From the NCBI GenBank assembly GCA_016789955.1, contig JAEUPB010000036.1, forward strand, positions 44,588 through 108,587: a DNA stretch of 64,000 nt, in the 5' to 3' direction. A program made the translations under genes and the position numbers. Below, in pieces: positions 1-8,750 of the stretch; within the stretch, counting starts at the first letter, position 1, and every line of letters starts with the position of its first letter. A model generated the notes under the pieces. It saw only the letters and a list, made by a program, of their open reading frames with translations. It was not told the DNA's origin and searched no databases. Origin of the DNA: Rubrivivax sp. GTDB lineage: Bacteria; Pseudomonadota; Gammaproteobacteria; Burkholderiales; Burkholderiaceae_C.

Positions 1-553
1 CAACAACAACGCCGGCAACGGCGACACGGGCCTGGCCGCACTGCTGGCCAAGGGCCGCGTGCGCAAGATCATCTGCAGCTTCCCGCGCCAGGTCGACTCG
101 TGGCACTTCGATCGGCTCTACCGTGCAGGCAGCCTCGAACTCGAACTGGTGCCGCAGGGCAACCTGGCCGAGCGCATCCGTGCCGCGGGCGCCGGCATCG
201 GCGCGTTCTACACCCCCACCGGCTACGGCACCGAGCTGGCGCGCGGCAAGGAGGTGCGCGAGATCGGCGGCCGCATGCACGTGCTGGAGTTTCCGATCCA
301 CGCCGACCTGGCGCTGATCAAGGCCGAGCGCGGCGACCGCTGGGGCAACCTCACCTACCGCAAGACGGCGCGCAACTTCGGCCCGATCATGGCTGCCGCC
401 GCGCGCTGCACCGTGGCCAGCGTGCACGAGGTGGTGGACCTCGGCGGGCTGGACCCCGAGGCGATCGTCACGCCGGGCCTGTACGTGCAGCGCGTGGTGC
501 CCATCCCGCGACGGGCCACCGGCGCGGCCGGGTTCAAGGGAGCGACGACGTGA
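1..553 (+). CDS. pcaI: 3-oxoacid CoA-transferase subunit A (PcaI-like), 5' partial
   Basis: Alpha subunit of a CoA-transferase that moves CoA from succinyl-CoA to 3-oxoadipate, the penultimate step of the beta-ketoadipate pathway, in the cytoplasm. The frame is already open at base 2 (NNNAGNGDTGLAALL), so the real start lies left of the window; the GTG at 59 is internal. Family signatures visible are the Asn/Gly-rich segment followed by GRVRKIICSF, and the block FYTPTGYGTELARGKEVREI. The stop overlaps the GTG of the next gene (GTGA), the usual arrangement of A and B subunits. An acetoacetate- or generic 3-oxoacid-specific transferase (ScoA/AtoD) is possible, but a PcaF-type thiolase two genes on favours 3-oxoadipate. 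Confidence 0.9.
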   Translation, partial: NNNAGNGDTGLAALLAKGRVRKIICSFPRQVDSWHFDRLYRAGSLELELVPQGNLAERIRAAGAGIGAFYTPTGYGTELARGKEVREIGGRMHVLEFPIHADLALIKAERGDRWGNLTYRKTARNFGPIMAAAARCTVASVHEVVDLGGLDPEAIVTPGLYVQRVVPIPRRATGAAGFKGATT

Positions 554-1188
554 AGGGCTGGACCCGTGAGCAGATGGCCGCGCGCGTGGCGCGAGACATC
601 CCGCACGGCGCGGTGGTGAACCTGGGCATCGGGCTGCCGACGCTGGTGGCCAACCACCTGGAGCCGGCGCGCGAAGTGCTGCTGCACAGCGAGAACGGCA
701 TCATCGGCATGGGCCCGACGCCGCCTGCGGGGCAGGAGGACTACGACCTCATCAACGCCGGCAAGCAGCCGGTGACGATCCTGCCCGGCGGCGCCTACTT
801 CCACCACGCCGACAGCTTCGCGATGATGCGTGGCGGCCACCTGGACATCTGCGTGCTCGGCGCGTTCCAGGTCTCGGCGCGCGGCGACCTCGCCAACTGG
901 CACACCGGCGAGCCGGGCGCCATACCCGCGGTGGGCGGCGCGATGGACCTGGCCATCGGCGCGAAGAAGACCTACGTGATGATGGAACACTGCACCAAGG
1001 CCGGCGCCAGCAAGATCGTGGCCGAGTGCAGCTACCCGCTCACGGGCATGGCCTGCGTGGCGCGCATCTACACCGACCTGGCGGTGCTCGACATCACGCC
1101 ACAGGGCGTGCGCGTGGTCGACACCGCGCCCGGCATCGACTTCGACACGCTGCAGGCCCGCACCGCGGTGCCCTTGATCCGAGACTGA
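550..1188 (+). CDS. pcaJ: 3-oxoacid CoA-transferase subunit B (PcaJ-like)
   Basis: Beta subunit of the same CoA-transferase, 212 residues. The GTG at 550 is chosen because it overlaps the upstream stop by 4 bp and gives the usual N-terminus (KGWTREQMAARVARDIPHG). A GIGLPTLV segment is followed by the SENGIIGMGP motif; its glutamate, about residue 48, is the catalytic residue that forms the enzyme-CoA thioester in this family. The stretch GGAYFHHADSFAMMRGGHLD is also typical. Length matches the family. Translation is coupled to subunit A, and the thiolase gene follows 13 bp later, so the three genes form one catabolic transcription unit. Confidence 0.93.
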   Translation: MKGWTREQMAARVARDIPHGAVVNLGIGLPTLVANHLEPAREVLLHSENGIIGMGPTPPAGQEDYDLINAGKQPVTILPGGAYFHHADSFAMMRGGHLDICVLGAFQVSARGDLANWHTGEPGAIPAVGGAMDLAIGAKKTYVMMEHCTKAGASKIVAECSYPLTGMACVARIYTDLAVLDITPQGVRVVDTAPGIDFDTLQARTAVPLIRD

Positions 1189-1201
1189 CCGGAAGACCCC
1201 C

Positions 1202-2407
<1,206 letters not shown>

Positions 2408-2410
2408 CCG

Positions 2411-2458
2411 GGCCGGGTCCCGCGCCGCCGGCCGCGGCGGCCGCGCACCGGGACCGGC
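2411..2458. terminator. GC-rich hairpin after pcaF
   Basis: Nested inverted repeats follow the pcaF stop: an outer arm near 2412-2420 (GCCGGGTCC) pairs imperfectly with GGACCGGC at 2451-2458 and encloses a second GC-rich palindrome. There is no T-tract, so this is a probable rather than certain terminator. Just beyond it is a short tandem GCGCGATCAAC repeat (about 2458-2479). Confidence 0.4.
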
Positions 2459-2535
2459 GCGATCAACGCGCGATCAACGCCGCGCACGGACCATGCCCTC
2501 CGTGAGCGCCAACGGTGGTGCTCGTGGAGAGAGTG

Positions 2536-3264
2536 ATGCTGAACCGTCTTCCATCCCGCGCCGGGTGTGCCGCTGTCGCGCTGGCCGCGGGCCTGCTGGG
2601 CTCGTCACCGGCCCGGGCCTACGTCGTGCCCGGCTCGGCCAATCCGAACCTCGCCGGCCGAGCGGCCGGCTATGCCTGCTGCCTCGGAGACTCCGCGCCG
2701 GCACAGTCGCCGGTGGCGGCCGCCGCGCTCGCGCTGGTGCCTGGCGAGGCGCTCCAGTTCGCGGTGACCGGCCAGGTCACCTACGGTGGCGGGCCGACCG
2801 GCGGGGACAACCCCGACGGCAACGAGGTCGGGTCGATGAGCACGTACGGCGATGGACTCTCGGCGCCGATCGCGGTGCGCTACAACGCGCTGGTCGGCGT
2901 GTTCCTGACCGATGCCGACCCGACCGGCAGCGTTACGCCCGCGCCGCTGGATTTCGCCGCCGGGCTCGACTTCACGACGCTGTCGCCGGGCATCGGGCAG
3001 ATCTTCTTCATCGGCGACGGCCTCACGTCCGACTCCAACGCGGGCGAGCATGGCGGCGCGCGCCAGTCGTTCGTCGTGCCGGACGGCGCCACGCGGCTGT
3101 TCCTCGGCACCTCCGACGGCTTCGGGTGGTTCAACAACGGGGGCCGATTCATCGTCGACACGATTGTCGGCGAGCCGGCGCCGCTGCCGCTGCCCGCCAG
3201 CCTGCCGTTGCTGGCGGCGGGGCTGGGCGCGCTGCTGCTGCGTGCGCGTCGGTGCGGCCGCTGA
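2536..3264 (+). CDS. Secreted protein with VPLPA/PEP-CTERM-like sorting tail
   Basis: Exported protein of 242 residues with no recognised enzymatic domain. ATG 2536 is preferred over an upstream GTG at 2515 because GGAGAG lies 6-8 bp upstream. The N-terminus (MLNRLPSRAGCAAVALAAGL) is a signal peptide ending near SSPARA. The body is rich in Gly, Asp and aromatic residues and resembles small beta-rich exoproteins. The C-terminus is tripartite: a Pro-Leu motif (PLPLPASLPLL), a short hydrophobic helix (AAGLGALLL) and an Arg-rich end (RARRCGR). That is the layout of exosortase-sorted proteins, close to the VPLPA variant. No exosortase is encoded in the window. It is followed by a hairpin shared with the convergent gene. 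Confidence 0.75.
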   Translation: MLNRLPSRAGCAAVALAAGLLGSSPARAYVVPGSANPNLAGRAAGYACCLGDSAPAQSPVAAAALALVPGEALQFAVTGQVTYGGGPTGGDNPDGNEVGSMSTYGDGLSAPIAVRYNALVGVFLTDADPTGSVTPAPLDFAAGLDFTTLSPGIGQIFFIGDGLTSDSNAGEHGGARQSFVVPDGATRLFLGTSDGFGWFNNGGRFIVDTIVGEPAPLPLPASLPLLAAGLGALLLRARRCGR

Positions 3265-3270
3265 CGACCG

Positions 3271-3287
3271 GGCGGCGCGGCGCCGCC
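3271..3287. terminator. Bidirectional hairpin between convergent genes
   Basis: A 7-bp perfect stem (GGCGGCG at 3271-3277, CGCCGCC at 3281-3287) with a 3-nt loop lies in the 37-bp gap between two convergent genes. The position suits a bidirectional terminator; no T-tract is present. Confidence 0.45.
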
Positions 3288-3301
3288 GCGCTGCTGCGCA
3301 T

Positions 3302-3550
3302 TCAACCGCCCGCTCGCTCCATCTTGAGGCGCCGAGCCTCCTCGACGGCCTGGAGCTTGCGCAGGTCGGCCAGCGTCTTCTGCTGGTCGTTCAACCGCGC
3401 GTCGACCGCCTTCTGGCCCGACGTCGCGTCGGCCGCGGTCTTGCGCACCTCGTCGGTCAGCTTGGCGAGCCGGGACTCGAGGTCGGCGATCTTCTTGTTC
3501 AGCGTGGCCTGCAGCGACTGCAGGTCCTTCATCGTCACGTCACTGGCCAT
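3302..3550 (-). CDS. Small coiled-coil protein
   Basis: Protein of 82 residues, almost wholly charged and alpha-helical. Heptad-like hydrophobic spacing runs from MKDLQSLQATLNKKI through LESRLAKLTDEVRKT to LADLRKLQAVEEARRLKM, with no Trp or membrane segment, so it is probably a soluble two-stranded coiled coil. There is no signal peptide. ATG 3550 follows a purine-rich stretch (GAGAGGACC) about 6 bp upstream. It is the last of three minus-strand genes (large regulator, small 78-residue protein, this one). Function not recognised. Confidence 0.7.
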   Translation of the reverse strand: MASDVTMKDLQSLQATLNKKIADLESRLAKLTDEVRKTAADATSGQKAVDARLNDQQKTLADLRKLQAVEEARRLKMERAGG

Positions 3551-3610
3551 GGGATGGGTCCTCTCGTTGGGGGTGGCAGGCGGGCCGGCGCTCTCGGACG
3601 TTCAACGTGT

Positions 3611-3847
3611 TCAACGGATTCCAGGCCCGCGCGGGGCCGGGGGTGGGGGCGGCGCGTCCAGCCGCTGCAGCCACGCCGACAATGCCGCGAGCGACGCGTG
3701 GTGCTCGGTGCCGGCGGGACCGACGGCCTCGGCGTGCCACGTGCCGCCGCCGGCACCGCCGCGCCAAAGCTCGATGCGCCAGACGACGACAGGTGCGACC
3801 GGTACGTCGGCGGGTGGGCGGCGGCGGGCTGGCGCATGGCGGGGCAT
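3611..3847 (-). CDS. Small uncharacterised protein
   Basis: Predicted protein of about 78 residues. ATG 3847 is preferred because GGGAG lies 6 bp upstream; an in-frame ATG at 3874 would add nine residues. The middle (VVVWRIELWRGG, then WHAEAVGPAG and ASLAALSAWLQRLD) alternates Trp and hydrophobic residues like a small folded beta/alpha domain. The ends are Pro/Arg-rich and probably disordered. It lies 43 bp after the BTAD regulator stop, on the same strand. It is short in a high-GC region, so a chance reading frame is possible, but the central composition is more protein-like than the shadow frames around it. Confidence 0.5.
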   Translation of the reverse strand: MPRHAPARRRPPADVPVAPVVVWRIELWRGGAGGGTWHAEAVGPAGTEHHASLAALSAWLQRLDAPPPPPAPRGPGIR

Positions 3848-3890
3848 CGAGGTCTCCCGCCCGGGGAGGTCCATCGCCCCAGGCAGGCCG

Positions 3891-6800
3891 TCAGGCTAGA
3901 GGCGAGGCGTTGATCGGCCGTTGATCGGCGTCGTTCAGCGTCGCGCGCAGCCGCGCGGCTTCCAGCGCCGGCACCGCACCGGCGGCCAGCAGGGCCTCGG
4001 CGCGGGCGCGCGGCTCGGCGTCGTCGAGGCCGGCGGCACGCGCCACGCGCAGGTGCTGCACCAGCAGCATCGCCAGCAGATCGGTCGCGGCCTCCGTGTG
4101 CGGGGGATGGTCGCGCAGCTCGGCCGCGGCACCGCCGAGGTCGCCTTCGGCCAGCGCCACCGCCGACGCCACCCAGGCGCGCAGCGCGCGTGCGTCGGCG
4201 CGGTCGACGGCCGCCGCCGCGGGCAGGAGTTCGCGCGCGCGCGCGACGTCGCCACGCTCCAGCGCCAGCCAGGCTCGCTTGCAGCCCACGGTGGCCTGCC
4301 AGCCCTGGCCCGCGCCGCCCCGGATGAGCGACTGCGCTTCCGCCAGCAGCGCCTCCGCGTGGTCGTGACGCCCGCTGAGGATCGCCAGGTCGCTGACGAG
4401 GTGCAGCGACCCCAGCAGGATCTGCTGCTCGGCCTCGCGACGGGCCATCGCGACGAGGTGATCCGCGGCGACCTCGGCGAGGCCCGTCTCGCCGCGCAGG
4501 CAATGGATGTAGTAGCGAGCCTGCAGGAACGCCTGCTCGGCGGCGAGGTGCTCGTACCACGGCGCGAGCCCCTCGCCCTCCTCCAGCAGCGCCAGCGCCA
4601 CGTCGCTGCGGCCGGCGTCGGCGTGCAGCTTGACGAGGTTCAGGATGGCCGCTCGCTGCGCCGGCACCAGGCCCCAGCGGCGCGCCAGCGCCCGGGATCG
4701 TTCGAAGCGATCGACCGCCGCGGCCCGGTCGCCCTGCACGTGCAGCGCGCACACGCCGTCCATCACGAGCGCGCCGGCGAGCTCGATCGGCTCGCCGGCC
4801 GCCTCCAGCGTGGCCACGGCGCGTCGCGCATAGGCCTGGGCCTCGGCACTGCGGCCGGACGTGACGAGGGTGCGCGACGCCGAGTCCAGCAGGTCGCCGA
4901 GCGTCACGAGCGCGTCCGGCACGCCCTGCAGCAGGCCGAACGCGGCCTCGTAGTGGCGCATCGCTGCGTCGGCGTTCCCGCCCCAGCCGGCCAGCGTGGC
5001 GCGCAGCGCGTGGGCCTTGGCGCGCTCGCGGGCCGGGGCGGCCGCCAGGTCGCCTTCGATCGCGTCGAGCAGCGCCAGCGCGGCCTCGGCCCGGTGCGCG
5101 CCGACCCACAGCTCGGCACAGGCCAGCCTCGCGCCGCGGCGTGCGTCGGCGGGCGCCTGCGCCGCGGCAGCGAGCGCCGCGTCGATGGACGCCTGCAGCG
5201 CCGGCGCGTCGGCGGCACGTCGGTGCAGCCGTGCCAGCGACAGCCACGCCTGCACCGCCTGTTCAGGCGCCGGGTGGTCGGCCAGCGCCGCGCGCCAGTG
5301 CTCGCCGGCCTGCGCCATCGCGTGCACGCGCCACGCGGCGTCGCCGGCACGCAGGCGGTGCTCGACCGCACGCGACGGCTCGCCGGCGCGCTCGAACTGC
5401 TCGGCCAGCACGGCCGGCGGGGCGCCGCGGGCCTGCAGCGCCGCCGCGAGCTGACGATGCCGCTGCCGGCGCAGCCGTGCGGGCTGCGCATCGGCCAGGC
5501 ACTGGCGCACCAGGTCGTGCGCGTAGTGCCAGGTCCCCCCATGGTCCTCCAGCAGCCGTGCCGCGCCGGCGTGCTCGAGCAGGCCGTGCACCGCGGCCGG
5601 AGCGAGACCGGCGGCCGCGGCCAGCAGGTCGCTGTCCGGCGGGCCGTCCAGCAGGCTGGCGAGCTGCAGCAGGCGCTCGCCGTCGAGGCCCAGCGCACGC
5701 ACGCGCGCCAGCACCGCGTCGCGCACGCTGGCCGGCACCGGCAGCTCGGCATAGTCCTGCGTCGCGTCGTCGAACGGCGTGCTCCAGCGGCCGTGCTCGT
5801 CCACCCGCAGCAGCCCCTGCTGGTGCAGGTGGCGCAGCGTCTCGATCAGGAAGAACGGGTTGCCGCCGGTGGCTCGCTGCAGGCGGCGCGAGAACAGCCG
5901 CCCGCCGGGGGAGTTCGACAGCGCGTGCGTCAGCGCGAGCGTCTCGTCGGCGTCGAAGCCCTGCAGTTCCACCCACGCGGCGTGGCCGCCGTCGACCTCG
6001 CGGCGCATCTGCGCCAGCGCCGGCGGCGGCAGCTGCGCGCTGCGGTGGCAGGTGAGCCGCAGCGTCGCCGGCGGCGCCGCGGCATGCGTGCTCCACGCCT
6101 CGGCGCTGAGGTCGTCGGCCCACTGCCAGTCGTCGAGGACCAGCACGGCGTAGTTGTCGGCGGCCAGCAGGCCCAGCGCGGCGTCGATCGCCGAGCGCAG
6201 CCGCGCCCGGGCCTGCTCCTCGCCGGCCTGCGTCTGCGCCGGCGGCGGGCCCAGCTCGGGCAGCAGCTGGGACAGCTCGCGCTCGACCCAGCCGGGCAGC
6301 GCCACGTCCGGTGCGGCCGCGCGCAGCGCCCGCAGCAGCCGCACCACGGCGTTCCACGGCTGCACGCGGTCCGACGGCGAGCACGCCACCTGCAGCCACG
6401 GGCCCTGCGTCGCTGCGCACTCGGCGGCCAGCCGGGACTTGCCCACGCCCGACACGCCGGCCAGCCACACCGGCCGCCGCTGCGCCCAGGCCTGCAGGAT
6501 CGCCGCGGTGGCCGCGGTGCGCGGCACGAACGGGACGCGCTCGGCGAACAGCCGCTGCGCCTGCGGCGCCGGCGCGCGCAGCGTGTCGGCCATGCGCTGC
6601 AGCGCCGCCGAAGGCTCCACGCCCAGCCGGTCGCGCAGCGCGGCGGCGGACAGCCCGTACCACGCCAGCGCCCGCGCCGGCCGGTTCGTGGCCGCCAGCC
6701 ACTGCATCGCCGCGTCCAGGGCCTGCTCGTCGCAGGGATCGGCATCGAGCATGGCCTCCACCCGCGCCAGCGCCGACTCGACGTCGCCACGCTCGTGCGC

Positions 6801-7238
6801 CTCGCGGGCCTCGGCCAGGCGGTGCCGCTGCTGCCGCGTAGCCAGCAGCGCGCGGCGCTCGCGCAGCCAGCCCGCCAGCGCGTCCTCGCCGGGCTCGGGC
6901 TCGGCCAGCCATGCCAGCGGCGCGCCGGCCGCCGCGGAGGCGGCGTCCGACTCGGCCGGCAACGGGTGCTCGAGCGACAGCCGGCCGCCGCGCTCGGCGT
7001 CGTCGAAGCGCACGCCCAGCTCGCGCAGGCGGAACACCTCGCGGCGCAGGTTGCGGCGCGCGGCGGCGGACTCCAGCGCCGGCCACAGCCACGCCGCCAG
7101 CGCCTCGCGCGGCTGCGGACCATCCACCGCGAGCAGCGCCAGCAGCGCCAGCGCCTTGCGTGCGCGCGGGTGGATCGGCTGCCCGTCGCGCAGCAGCGCG
7201 GCAGGGCCGTACAACCTCAGCTCGAGCGGGGCCTCCAT
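3891..7238 (-). CDS. BTAD-domain transcriptional regulator with ATPase and TPR regions
   Basis: Large cytoplasmic regulator of 1115 residues. ATG 7238 is chosen because the protein-like sequence starts there (MEAPLELRLYGPAALLRDG); the longer upstream frame codes Arg-rich non-protein sequence. Residues 1-245 have the winged-helix plus bacterial transcriptional activation domain layout (RKALALLALLAVDGPQPREA, then RNLRREVFRLRELG). A P-loop (GVSGVGKSRL) is near residues 261-270 and a Walker B (VLVLDDWQWADD) near 365-376, as in STAND-type ATPases. The C-terminal half is Ala/Leu/Arg-rich helical repeats consistent with TPRs. Unlike LuxR/MalT relatives there is no C-terminal HTH; DNA binding must come from the N-terminus. 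The next gene upstream is a heme-oxygenase-like protein on the same strand, 29 bp away. Target genes unknown. Confidence 0.85.
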   Translation of the reverse strand: MEAPLELRLYGPAALLRDGQPIHPRARKALALLALLAVDGPQPREALAAWLWPALESAAARRNLRREVFRLRELGVRFDDAERGGRLSLEHPLPAESDAASAAAGAPLAWLAEPEPGEDALAGWLRERRALLATRQQRHRLAEAREAHERGDVESALARVEAMLDADPCDEQALDAAMQWLAATNRPARALAWYGLSAAALRDRLGVEPSAALQRMADTLRAPAPQAQRLFAERVPFVPRTAATAAILQAWAQRRPVWLAGVSGVGKSRLAAECAATQGPWLQVACSPSDRVQPWNAVVRLLRALRAAAPDVALPGWVERELSQLLPELGPPPAQTQAGEEQARARLRSAIDAALGLLAADNYAVLVLDDWQWADDLSAEAWSTHAAAPPATLRLTCHRSAQLPPPALAQMRREVDGGHAAWVELQGFDADETLALTHALSNSPGGRLFSRRLQRATGGNPFFLIETLRHLHQQGLLRVDEHGRWSTPFDDATQDYAELPVPASVRDAVLARVRALGLDGERLLQLASLLDGPPDSDLLAAAAGLAPAAVHGLLEHAGAARLLEDHGGTWHYAHDLVRQCLADAQPARLRRQRHRQLAAALQARGAPPAVLAEQFERAGEPSRAVEHRLRAGDAAWRVHAMAQAGEHWRAALADHPAPEQAVQAWLSLARLHRRAADAPALQASIDAALAAAAQAPADARRGARLACAELWVGAHRAEAALALLDAIEGDLAAAPARERAKAHALRATLAGWGGNADAAMRHYEAAFGLLQGVPDALVTLGDLLDSASRTLVTSGRSAEAQAYARRAVATLEAAGEPIELAGALVMDGVCALHVQGDRAAAVDRFERSRALARRWGLVPAQRAAILNLVKLHADAGRSDVALALLEEGEGLAPWYEHLAAEQAFLQARYYIHCLRGETGLAEVAADHLVAMARREAEQQILLGSLHLVSDLAILSGRHDHAEALLAEAQSLIRGGAGQGWQATVGCKRAWLALERGDVARARELLPAAAAVDRADARALRAWVASAVALAEGDLGGAAAELRDHPPHTEAATDLLAMLLVQHLRVARAAGLDDAEPRARAEALLAAGAVPALEAARLRATLNDADQRPINASPLA

Positions 7239-7267
7239 GCGGCCGCAGTGTGCCCGCCTCGGGGCGC

Positions 7268-8122
7268 TCAGCCCCCGATCGCGAAGAAGCTCGCGTGGTC
7301 CGCGTCGAAGGCGCGGAAGCCCGCGGCCAGCGCGGCGCGGGCGGCGGCGGGGTCGCCGGTGGTCAGGTAGCGCAGCGCCAGGCGCGCACCGGCGCACGCG
7401 TGGTCGAAGTGGTCGGCCTCGACGCCGCCGCCGTGGCCGCTGTGCACGCCGACCCAGGCGTAGCAGCGGTGCGTGCCGCCGGCCAGCGGCACCGTCGTGC
7501 GTTTCAGGTGCTCGAACAGTGCGGCGCGGCGGCCGCGCAGGTGCTCGTCGAGCAGCGAGAACTCGCGGTCGGCGAGCAGCTCGGAGCCGAGGTGGTAGCC
7601 GATCGCGGCAAAGACCTGCGCCGATGAGCCTGCCGCGCCGGCACGCACCCCGGTGTAGCCGTCGAGCACGCCGTCATTCAGCGCCTGCAGCGCGGGCGGC
7701 TCGGGTTCGTCGAGCAGTTCGGGCGGCAGGCCGAGGTGCTCGCGCATCGCGATCAGGGACGCCTGCGCCATGCAGCGGTGCGAGTCGCGCTCGGGGTTGA
7801 TGTGATCGTCGTACTCGTCGCGCGCGGCATCGAAGAAGAAGCTCGCGATGTAGTTGGCGCGGTCGGACGCGGCGCGCGGATAGCCCGGCTCGCGGAACAG
7901 GTCGCGCTGCCGGCTGACGAGGCTCGTCAGCGCCGCCACGCCGCCGGCGAAGGCGCCGTTCCACGACGCGTACTGCACGAAGAAGCGCAGCAGCGCGGCA
8001 TCGGCGTCGAGCTGCAGCAGCCGCTCGCGCACGCGATGCTCGACCGCGGCGAAGTCGACCAGCGTGCGCAGCCAGTCGGCGTCGATTGACGCGGCCGACG
8101 AGTCGAGCGAGGTGCTGGTCAC
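7268..8122 (-). CDS. Heme-oxygenase-like (TENA/iron-redox fold) protein
   Basis: Helical protein of 284 residues. GTG 8122 is preferred because AAGAAGGAC lies about 10 bp upstream; an ATG at 8167 has no better site. All-helical pattern with conserved-looking His and acidic residues: AAVEHRVRERLLQ, FVQYASWNGAF, DDHINPERDSHRC and VEADHFDHACAGARLALRYL. Paired His/Glu/Asp motifs on helices resemble the heme-oxygenase-like superfamily, which includes diiron oxidases and TenA. Which ligands are used cannot be settled by eye. It is followed closely by the BTAD regulator on the same strand. Substrate unknown; the fold assignment is inference. Confidence 0.6.
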   Translation of the reverse strand: MTSTSLDSSAASIDADWLRTLVDFAAVEHRVRERLLQLDADAALLRFFVQYASWNGAFAGGVAALTSLVSRQRDLFREPGYPRAASDRANYIASFFFDAARDEYDDHINPERDSHRCMAQASLIAMREHLGLPPELLDEPEPPALQALNDGVLDGYTGVRAGAAGSSAQVFAAIGYHLGSELLADREFSLLDEHLRGRRAALFEHLKRTTVPLAGGTHRCYAWVGVHSGHGGGVEADHFDHACAGARLALRYLTTGDPAAARAALAAGFRAFDADHASFFAIGG

Positions 8123-8203
8123 GATGGCTTGTCCTTCTTTCAGTGCGTCACGCCGCCGAATCCGCATGTGGGACGCCCGAAAGGTTGACCGAGCATCGGC
8201 GCG

Positions 8204-8277
8204 GATCCGGCTCCGCCGGTCCGCTGCCGAGCTCCCCCCCTGGGGGGGAAGCGACCGGGAGGGAGCCAGGGGGCTCC
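8204..8277. repeat. REP-like extragenic palindromic element, copy 1
   Basis: The 156-bp gap holds three adjacent inverted repeats: GATCCGGCTCCGCCGG (8204-8219), a C7/G7 palindrome (CTCCCCCCCTGGGGGGGA, about 8232-8249) and GGAGCC...GGCTCC (about 8262-8277). A second element starting with the same GATCCGGC-N-GCCGG hairpin followed by a C/G palindrome lies at 31332-31377. Such paired hairpins are common extragenic elements in Burkholderiales genomes. It may also terminate the PspA operon. Confidence 0.6.
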
Positions 8278-8278
8278 A

Positions 8279-8716
8279 TCACAGTTCCTTGGCCAGCGCC
8301 GCGACCGACTCGGCGTCGGGCAGGTGCGCCAGCGTGCCCAGCAGCGCGTCCTGCACCTGCACGTGCAGCTGAGCGAAGTGCTCGCTGGAGACCCCCAGCG
8401 CCGACGCGATGGTGTGCACGTGCTGGCGCTCGGCGGTGCTGAGCTTGCCGTCGGCATAGCCGGTCACGAGGCACATGCGCACCACCTCCTGCGCGAAGTC
8501 GGGATCGGCCCGAACGGCGTCGATCGGCGCCTGCTCAGGGCCGGGCGCGTTCAGGATCTGCTCGAACGCCGGCAAGTCCGGCTGTTGCTGGGTGGCGTGG
8601 AAGCTGCGCAGCAGCTCGATCTCCTGCGGCTGCAGGCCGTCGACGCGGGCCGTGGCGAGCATGCATTCGATGAGCGCCACCACCTGGGTGGGCGGGAAGA
8701 GTCCGGTGTCGGCCAT
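8279..8716 (-). CDS. TerB-like protein
   Basis: All-helical protein of 145 residues of the TerB/DjlA-like family. TerB-type acidic metal-binding patterns are seen at MLATARVDGLQPQEIELLRS and, symmetrically, at CLVTGYADGKLSTAERQHVH (A-x-A/V-D-G-x-L-x-x-x-E, twice), forming the pseudo-twofold helical domain. No signal peptide or membrane segment. It is the last gene of the PspA/AAA/ABC operon, 34 bp after the AAA+ gene. The name TerB comes from tellurite resistance, but no TerD, TerC or TerZ is nearby; here a role as a membrane-stress partner of PspA and the AAA+ protein is more likely (inference). Confidence 0.8.
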   Translation of the reverse strand: MADTGLFPPTQVVALIECMLATARVDGLQPQEIELLRSFHATQQQPDLPAFEQILNAPGPEQAPIDAVRADPDFAQEVVRMCLVTGYADGKLSTAERQHVHTIASALGVSSEHFAQLHVQVQDALLGTLAHLPDAESVAALAKEL

Positions 8717-8750
8717 GGGTGCTCCTGTGCGGGCGGAGAGGGTGCGGTGG

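Noticed and set aside
59-553. Start of the CoA-transferase A gene at GTG 59
   Set aside because: The frame and family-typical sequence continue upstream to the window edge, so the gene is truncated.
3921-7370. Long open frame on the plus strand opposite the BTAD regulator
   Set aside because: Arg/Gln/His-rich composition, no domain, wholly antisense to a gene with clear motifs; a GC-skew shadow.
8279-8716. Tellurite-resistance operon
   Set aside because: Only a TerB-like gene is present, with no terC, terD or terZ; it belongs to a PspA/AAA+ operon.
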